This document shows, piece by piece, positions 6,501 through 10,446 of a stretch of 10,446 nucleotides of DNA (its first letter is position 1; every line of letters begins with the position of its first letter). Made by a program: the position numbers and the translations under genes. The DNA comes from Acidaminococcaceae bacterium. GTDB lineage: Bacteria > Bacillota > Negativicutes > Acidaminococcales > Acidaminococcaceae. Where the stretch lies: NCBI GenBank assembly GCA_024405585.1, contig JAKSOM010000028.1, forward strand, positions 1 through 10,446, given 5' to 3'. A model generated the notes under the pieces. That model was given only the letters and a program-made list of their open reading frames with translations. It ran no database searches and had not been told where the DNA came from.

Positions 6501-8539
6501 TTTGTTTCATCCTCCTCTTGTTGTTTGATTTGTTTTGTGAGAAGCTCAAGGGCTTCTTCAAGGGTTTTGTTTTTTATTTGGCAGGCGGCCATGTTCTGGT
6601 GTCCGCCGCCGCCCAGTGCCTCCATCATGAGTTGCACGTTATAGACGGTGCCGTCGCTGCGGGCATTCATGCTGATGGTGTTGGTATTTTCAAATTGGGT
6701 CATCACACAGGCCCCGTGTACGCCCTTGGCCTGTACCAGTTCGTCTGCTGCCTGAGCAGAAAGTACGGTTGTTTCCGAGGTTTTTTCTTTAACGCTGTTG
6801 GTGACCACTGCAAATCCGGGGGTTATAAATTTGGCTTCCGCAATTAATTTGGAACGGTAGCGGAATTTGTCAAAACTTTCAGCGAACAGTTCGTTCACCA
6901 GGGTGATATTGGCACCGAACCGTCTCAGGAAAGCGGCTGCTTCGAAGGTCCTTTCGTTGGTTTGGACTGTAAAGTTTTTGCTGTCCAGCACAATGCCCAA
7001 GTACAGTTTGGTCGCTTCATAAGGTGTCAGTTCCAGGTCTTCGTCAAAATAGGGGAAGAGTTCCGTAATCATTTCCGAGGTGCTGGAGCTGGATGGTTCC
7101 TGGTAGATGCCGTTTATGTTGGCGATAATGTCTTCGCTGCGACGGTGGTGGTCGATGAGAATGCGGTGGGATATTTTATCCAGCAATAGAGGCATGGCGC
7201 AAAGTTGTTTGCGGTGATGGTCCACCAGGATCAAAAGGGTATTGTCATCGATGTAGGGCTGAACATCCCTTTCGCTGGTCAGGATTAAGTCGTCATAGGG
7301 GTTGTTTTCGATATATTTGGCAAAAACGGTTTTGCTGTGTTGGTATTCACTGTCGGAAATGCTTTGGACGATGTGTACGGGTTTTTGCATGGAACGTGCC
7401 ATTACAGCGATGCCGATGGCGGAGCCCAGGGAATCAAAGTCCTCACCGGTATGTCCGGCAACCAAAATGTGACTGGCTTTCCCTATTTCTTCCCGTAGCA
7501 TTTGGGCCACAATCCTGGCCCTTACCCTGTTGGCTTTGGTAACCACCGTTCCCGTGGCGCCGAAATAGTTCAGCCGGTCGTGGTTGTTGACAACCACTTG
7601 GTCACCGCCTCTGTTGAGGGCCATGTTCAGTGCATCTGAAGCCTTTTCCAGTTGTTCATTCAGGTTGTCGCCGTCCATGGCTACGCCGATGCTCAATGTG
7701 GGGGTCATCCGGCTGCCTACATTGATGAGATGGGCACTATTGAGAATGTCGAACCTTTCTTTTATAATGGTTATCATTTCCCGGTGATTGAATCCCATCA
7801 TAGCGGAGTCGTTGCCTAAATGTACTATAAAGCCCTTGTTGGTTTTAACCCATTTGGTGAGCATAGAGCTGAGGGCACCGTTTAGGGTTACGACACCGCG
7901 ATCGGAAAGGGAACGAATCACTTCATCATAGTTGTCACAACGGACATAGCACAGGGCCAATTTTGTATCGTTGTACTTTTGACGCAGGGTGGAAAGTTCG
8001 GTTACATCATAGAGGTATACGGAAACGCTGCTTTGGTTTTCCTCTTTTGAGGTACTTCTAATTCTTCTGCCTTGCAGGGTGTAAGTCCTTTCTTCGATGC
8101 TGACGGTTTGCAGGACCTGTTCTTGCTCGGATATGATGTCGAAAAATCCTTTTTGGACCGGCAGTAAGCTTTCCATGTGATAACCCAAGATTTGGGGACG
8201 GCTGACAATATCCTGAAATTTGTTATTGTACCATTGCAACAGACCATTGGTATCAAAAATGCCAATACCCACCTGCATATAGGCAATGGCAAAATGATTG
8301 TCCTTTTGTACGTTTTCAATCATATCGTCCAAGTATTTGCTGTAGGCGGTCATGCGTTGTTTGTGCCGCCGCATCTCCAGTTTGTAGGACAAGATTACCG
8401 CCAAAAAGACCAGGGGGATGGTTATGGGTTCCAAGTAAATAAGAACACAGCCCAAAAGCAGGGTTGGACCGAATATTACCGGATAGTTTGGTTTGAACAG
8501 GGAACTTTTTTTTACTATCTCATTGAATTTGGTGCTCAC
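6497..8539 (-). CDS. gdpP: Cyclic-di-AMP phosphodiesterase GdpP (DHH/DHHA1, PAS, degenerate GGDEF)
   Basis: 680 residues with the GdpP layout: two membrane helices (about 19-37 and 39-54), a PAS domain (about 84-180), a degenerate GGDEF domain ending in RGGDQV (310-315), then the DHH phosphodiesterase with DHHA1. Metal-binding residues are present: His363, Asp367 and Asp369 in GHTGEDFDSLG, Asp440/His442, DHH at 463-465, Asp519, and GGGGH at 643-647. It should degrade c-di-AMP to pApA on the cytoplasmic side of the membrane, which affects potassium and osmolyte balance and wall stress. The GGDEF remnant is not expected to make c-di-GMP. The start is GTG at 8539, supported by AGAGGAG 6 nt upstream. 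It overlaps the yybS end by 20 bp and rplI by 4 bp. An odd point is His441 where relatives usually have Thr (VDTH), giving two DHHR-like motifs. Confidence 0.96.
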   Translation of the reverse strand: MSTKFNEIVKKSSLFKPNYPVIFGPTLLLGCVLIYLEPITIPLVFLAVILSYKLEMRRHKQRMTAYSKYLDDMIENVQKDNHFAIAYMQVGIGIFDTNGLLQWYNNKFQDIVSRPQILGYHMESLLPVQKGFFDIISEQEQVLQTVSIEERTYTLQGRRIRSTSKEENQSSVSVYLYDVTELSTLRQKYNDTKLALCYVRCDNYDEVIRSLSDRGVVTLNGALSSMLTKWVKTNKGFIVHLGNDSAMMGFNHREMITIIKERFDILNSAHLINVGSRMTPTLSIGVAMDGDNLNEQLEKASDALNMALNRGGDQVVVNNHDRLNYFGATGTVVTKANRVRARIVAQMLREEIGKASHILVAGHTGEDFDSLGSAIGIAVMARSMQKPVHIVQSISDSEYQHSKTVFAKYIENNPYDDLILTSERDVQPYIDDNTLLILVDHHRKQLCAMPLLLDKISHRILIDHHRRSEDIIANINGIYQEPSSSSTSEMITELFPYFDEDLELTPYEATKLYLGIVLDSKNFTVQTNERTFEAAAFLRRFGANITLVNELFAESFDKFRYRSKLIAEAKFITPGFAVVTNSVKEKTSETTVLSAQAADELVQAKGVHGACVMTQFENTNTISMNARSDGTVYNVQLMMEALGGGGHQNMAACQIKNKTLEEALELLTKQIKQQEEDETK
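6511..6516 (-). promoter_or_regulatory. Shine-Dalgarno of rplI
   Basis: AGGAGG on the minus strand, 10 nt before the rplI ATG and inside the last codons of gdpP. It shows that internal cistrons here use an ordinary ribosome binding site, in contrast to the promoter-proximal genes. Confidence 0.8.
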
Positions 8540-9488
8540 TTTTCACTCCTCTTAACTTTCTGAAGTCCGCAATGCAGTCGAAGGCCCCAATCCACAGTAC
8601 TGCAAAACTGATTATTTGAAACATAATGAGTACTGTTACAATATGAGCCCAGAAGGTGGGTTTGTTTTTTGCGTGTACGTACCAGTAGGCAATGGCCAGT
8701 CCCTGCAGCATGAAGACGCTGCTGGAAACCATTTGTATATTTACGGCAGTGAGGTAGGCCCAGTGTTCCGGTCCGTAGTATTTGACCGCAAAGCCCACCG
8801 CCATTAAGCTCAGGCCGAAGGGCAGCAGCCACCAACGGGGGATGACCAGGTTGCGGAAGGGGGGGATGTCTTCAAATTTGTTCCCCAGTTTGGTGAGAAT
8901 TTTCTTGGCAACCCAATAGTTGATGAAGGCCAGGGCGGGGGCGGTTATCAGAAAGGCCCCCGGCATAATTATCCGCATCATTTTGATGAGTTCCTTGTAG
9001 GAGGCAACGCTGGCGGCAATTTCCGCTTCCGCCACGCCGTGGCTTCGTTGGAATTCGGCCATTTGCAGCAAACTGTTGTCAAAGGAATCGAACATCATAG
9101 CGATGGGGTTGATGTCAAGCACTAAAAAGGCGATGGCAAAATTGATGACCAGGGCCAGGATGCCCCCTAAAGTGCCGTAGGTGAGTATTGTCAGGGGGCT
9201 GCTGTTGCGACGCATGCATTCCCCCAGGATGATGCCCAGGATGCCGAAGACCGCCACCAGGATGAAGGCCTGGAGGGGGTTGATGAGCATGGCGCAGATG
9301 AGGCCGGCCACAACGGTGGTCAGGAGGGACCATTTCAGTCCGTTTCTTACTCCGCAGGCAATGATGGGCAGGGGCCAGATGAAGTTTACAAAGGCCCCTA
9401 AAACAGGAATATAAATTGCAATTAGGGCCATAACGATGGCAACGGCGGCAAGGATGCCGGCTTCCACCATGGCAGATGTTTTACGCAT
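8520..9488 (-). CDS. yybS: YybS family (DUF2232) membrane protein
   Basis: 322 residues with about eight or nine membrane segments (near 11-30, 33-48, 54-72, 74-90, 101-124, 172-196, 219-236, 244-270 and 279-301) and a polar loop at about 128-170. The N-terminus MRKTSAMVEAGILAAVAIVM and the position before gdpP-rplI-dnaB match the YybS/DUF2232 family. The fold resembles the membrane (S) components of ECF-type uptake systems, but no substrate is established and none can be read here. The ATG at 9488 agrees with how family members begin. There is no Shine-Dalgarno in front of it, and a TATAAT sits 9 nt upstream, which suggests a leaderless message. It is the first gene of the four-gene operon. 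Its 3' end carries the ribosome binding site and first codons of gdpP. Confidence 0.88.
   Translation of the reverse strand: MRKTSAMVEAGILAAVAIVMALIAIYIPVLGAFVNFIWPLPIIACGVRNGLKWSLLTTVVAGLICAMLINPLQAFILVAVFGILGIILGECMRRNSSPLTILTYGTLGGILALVINFAIAFLVLDINPIAMMFDSFDNSLLQMAEFQRSHGVAEAEIAASVASYKELIKMMRIIMPGAFLITAPALAFINYWVAKKILTKLGNKFEDIPPFRNLVIPRWWLLPFGLSLMAVGFAVKYYGPEHWAYLTAVNIQMVSSSVFMLQGLAIAYWYVHAKNKPTFWAHIVTVLIMFQIISFAVLWIGAFDCIADFRKLRGVKSEHQIQ
8546..8552 (-). promoter_or_regulatory. Shine-Dalgarno deciding the GTG start of gdpP
   Basis: The minus strand reads AGAGGAG, then six bases (TGAAAA), then GTG at 8539. No ATG stands at this distance, so the GTG is the likely start. The site lies within the last codons of yybS. 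Confidence 0.75.
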
Positions 9489-9497
9489 AGTTTCATT

Positions 9498-9525
9498 ATT
9501 ATACTACATTAACTCTGTTTTGCAA
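9498..9525 (-). promoter_or_regulatory. Promoter of the yybS operon, probably leaderless
   Basis: Minus strand: TTGCAA (9525-9520), 16-nt spacer, TATAAT (9503-9498), then nine bases to the ATG at 9488. A start about 7 nt past the -10 leaves a leader of only 2-3 nt. The -35 hexamer is palindromic and is the same six base pairs used by the divergent gluQ promoter. Confidence 0.72.
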
Positions 9526-9548
9526 AGTTCTATTTCGGGTGCTATAAT
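9520..9548 (+). promoter_or_regulatory. Promoter of gluQ, probably leaderless
   Basis: TTGCAA (9520-9525), an ideal 17-nt spacer and a perfect TATAAT (9543-9548), followed by TACACT and the ATG at 9555. A start 7 nt past the -10 would be the A of the ATG itself. The hexamer TTGCAA lies in the 8-bp palindrome TTTGCAAA (9519-9526), shared with the yybS promoter. Confidence 0.75.
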
Positions 9549-9554
9549 TACACT

Positions 9555-10446
9555 ATGGTTAGAGGTCGCTTCGCTCCCACACCTTCAGGCAGGATGCATT
9601 TGGGGAATGTCTATTCCCTTTTGTGTGCCTGGGCCCATGCCAGGAAGCAGGGTGGGGAGATGGTTTTGAGAATTGAAGATTTGGATGAAAGCCGTTGCCC
9701 CCGGGAGAACGCCGAACAGTTGATTGATGATTTGTTGTGGCTGGGTTTGGACTGGGATATGGGGCCTTTTTACCAGTCCTGGCGGCAACAGATTTATGCG
9801 GGGTATGCGGATGCCTTGCAGAAAGCAGGGCATACTTTTCCCTGTTTTTGCAGCAGGGGGGAACTTCATGCCGCCCAGGCACCCCATCTCAGTGACGGGC
9901 GTTACCGTTATCCTGGTACCTGCCGTAATCTGACTAAGGAAGAAATTGCCGTCAGGAGTTTTATCAGGTCTCCGGCCTGCAGGGTGCGGGTGGATGGGGA
10001 GCCCCTGATTTTTACGGACGAACATTACGGCAGACATCAGTACAATCTGGATGAGGACAGCGGTGATTTTATCATCCGCCGTTCCGATGGGGTTTATGCC
10101 TATCATTTGGCGGTGGTGGTGGATGATGCCCTGATGGGGGTCACGGAAGTGGTGCGGGGTTGTGACCTGTTGGATTCCGTACCGGTGCAGATGTATTTGT
10201 ACAAACTTTTTGGTTTCCCCCCACCGGATTACTGTCATTTGCCTTTGATGATGGGGGCGGATGGCAGACGGCTGGCCAAGCGTGACAAGGATTTGGATAT
10301 GGGGGTGTTGCGGGAAAAATACACGCCTGAAGAAATAAGTGGGTACATCGCCGGGCAGATTGGTTTGGTTCCACGAAAAGAAAAAATCACAGCCAAAGAG
10401 TTTTTACAAATATTTAATGTAGATAAATTACCTTGTGAGGATATTA
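9555..10446 (+). CDS. gluQ: Glutamyl-Q tRNA(Asp) synthetase, 3' end missing
   Basis: 297 complete codons are read without a stop before the window ends. Family members are about 300 residues long, so only the tail should be missing. It is a truncated glutamyl-tRNA synthetase paralogue: PTPSGRMHLGN at 8-18 is the HIGH-type ATP motif, RIEDLDESR at 39-47 is the amino-acid pocket, and LAKRD at 240-244 replaces KMSKS. Cys97, Cys99, Tyr119 and Cys123 match the zinc site of GluQ (YadB), and there is no anticodon-binding domain. The enzyme activates glutamate without tRNA and attaches it to queuosine-34 of tRNA-Asp, so the organism should make or salvage queuosine. The ATG at 9555 is chosen because RGRFAPTPSG follows at once, as in relatives. 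No Shine-Dalgarno precedes it. Codon choice becomes A+T-rich in the last 25 or so codons. Confidence 0.94.
   Translation, partial: MVRGRFAPTPSGRMHLGNVYSLLCAWAHARKQGGEMVLRIEDLDESRCPRENAEQLIDDLLWLGLDWDMGPFYQSWRQQIYAGYADALQKAGHTFPCFCSRGELHAAQAPHLSDGRYRYPGTCRNLTKEEIAVRSFIRSPACRVRVDGEPLIFTDEHYGRHQYNLDEDSGDFIIRRSDGVYAYHLAVVVDDALMGVTEVVRGCDLLDSVPVQMYLYKLFGFPPPDYCHLPLMMGADGRRLAKRDKDLDMGVLREKYTPEEISGYIAGQIGLVPRKEKITAKEFLQIFNVDKLPCEDI

Overview
The window reads as an ordinary housekeeping segment of a bacterial chromosome, probably from the Bacillota. The AddAB-type recombination nuclease (not RecBCD) and the yybS-gdpP-rplI-dnaB gene order are Firmicute hallmarks. The gluQ gene is commoner in Gram-negative bacteria. 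Together with the moderate base composition (about half G+C by eye, with many TTG, CTG and GGG codons), this makes a member of the Negativicutes (diderm Firmicutes) my best guess. That placement is inference, not proof.

Layout from left to right. On the + strand are the 3' end of addB (1-137), addA (134-3238, ATGA overlap) and a thermonuclease-like lipoprotein gene (3096-3632) whose start lies 143 bp inside addA. A strong bidirectional hairpin (about 3632-3672) ends this operon and also the converging EamA transporter gene (3664-4545, - strand). The 139-bp gap 4546-4684 holds the transporter promoter, one perfect DnaA-box 9-mer and the terminator of the next operon. A tightly packed - strand operon follows, transcribed from right to left: yybS (9488-8520), gdpP (8539-6497), rplI (6500-6054) and dnaB (6052-4685). 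Its cistrons overlap or sit 1 bp apart. Finally gluQ (9555 to the window end, + strand, incomplete) diverges from yybS. No intergenic stretch exceeds 300 bp. I see no tRNA, rRNA, IS element, CRISPR or prophage signal.

How the genes fit together: addAB repairs double-strand breaks. The minus-strand operon combines a membrane protein, the c-di-AMP phosphodiesterase, ribosomal protein L9 and the replicative helicase, joining second-messenger turnover to growth functions. GluQ modifies queuosine on tRNA-Asp.

The most interesting signal is in the starts. All three genes with a recognisable promoter (eamA, yybS, gluQ) have a perfect TATAAT only 6-9 nt before ATG and no Shine-Dalgarno, which predicts leaderless mRNAs. 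Most downstream cistrons are instead preceded by purine-rich or AGGAGG-like sites. The two divergent promoters share one palindromic TTGCAA -35 element. Also notable are an apparent Fe-S-type cysteine quartet in AddA, normally an AddB feature, and out-of-frame coding of that cluster motif together with the lipoprotein signal peptide.
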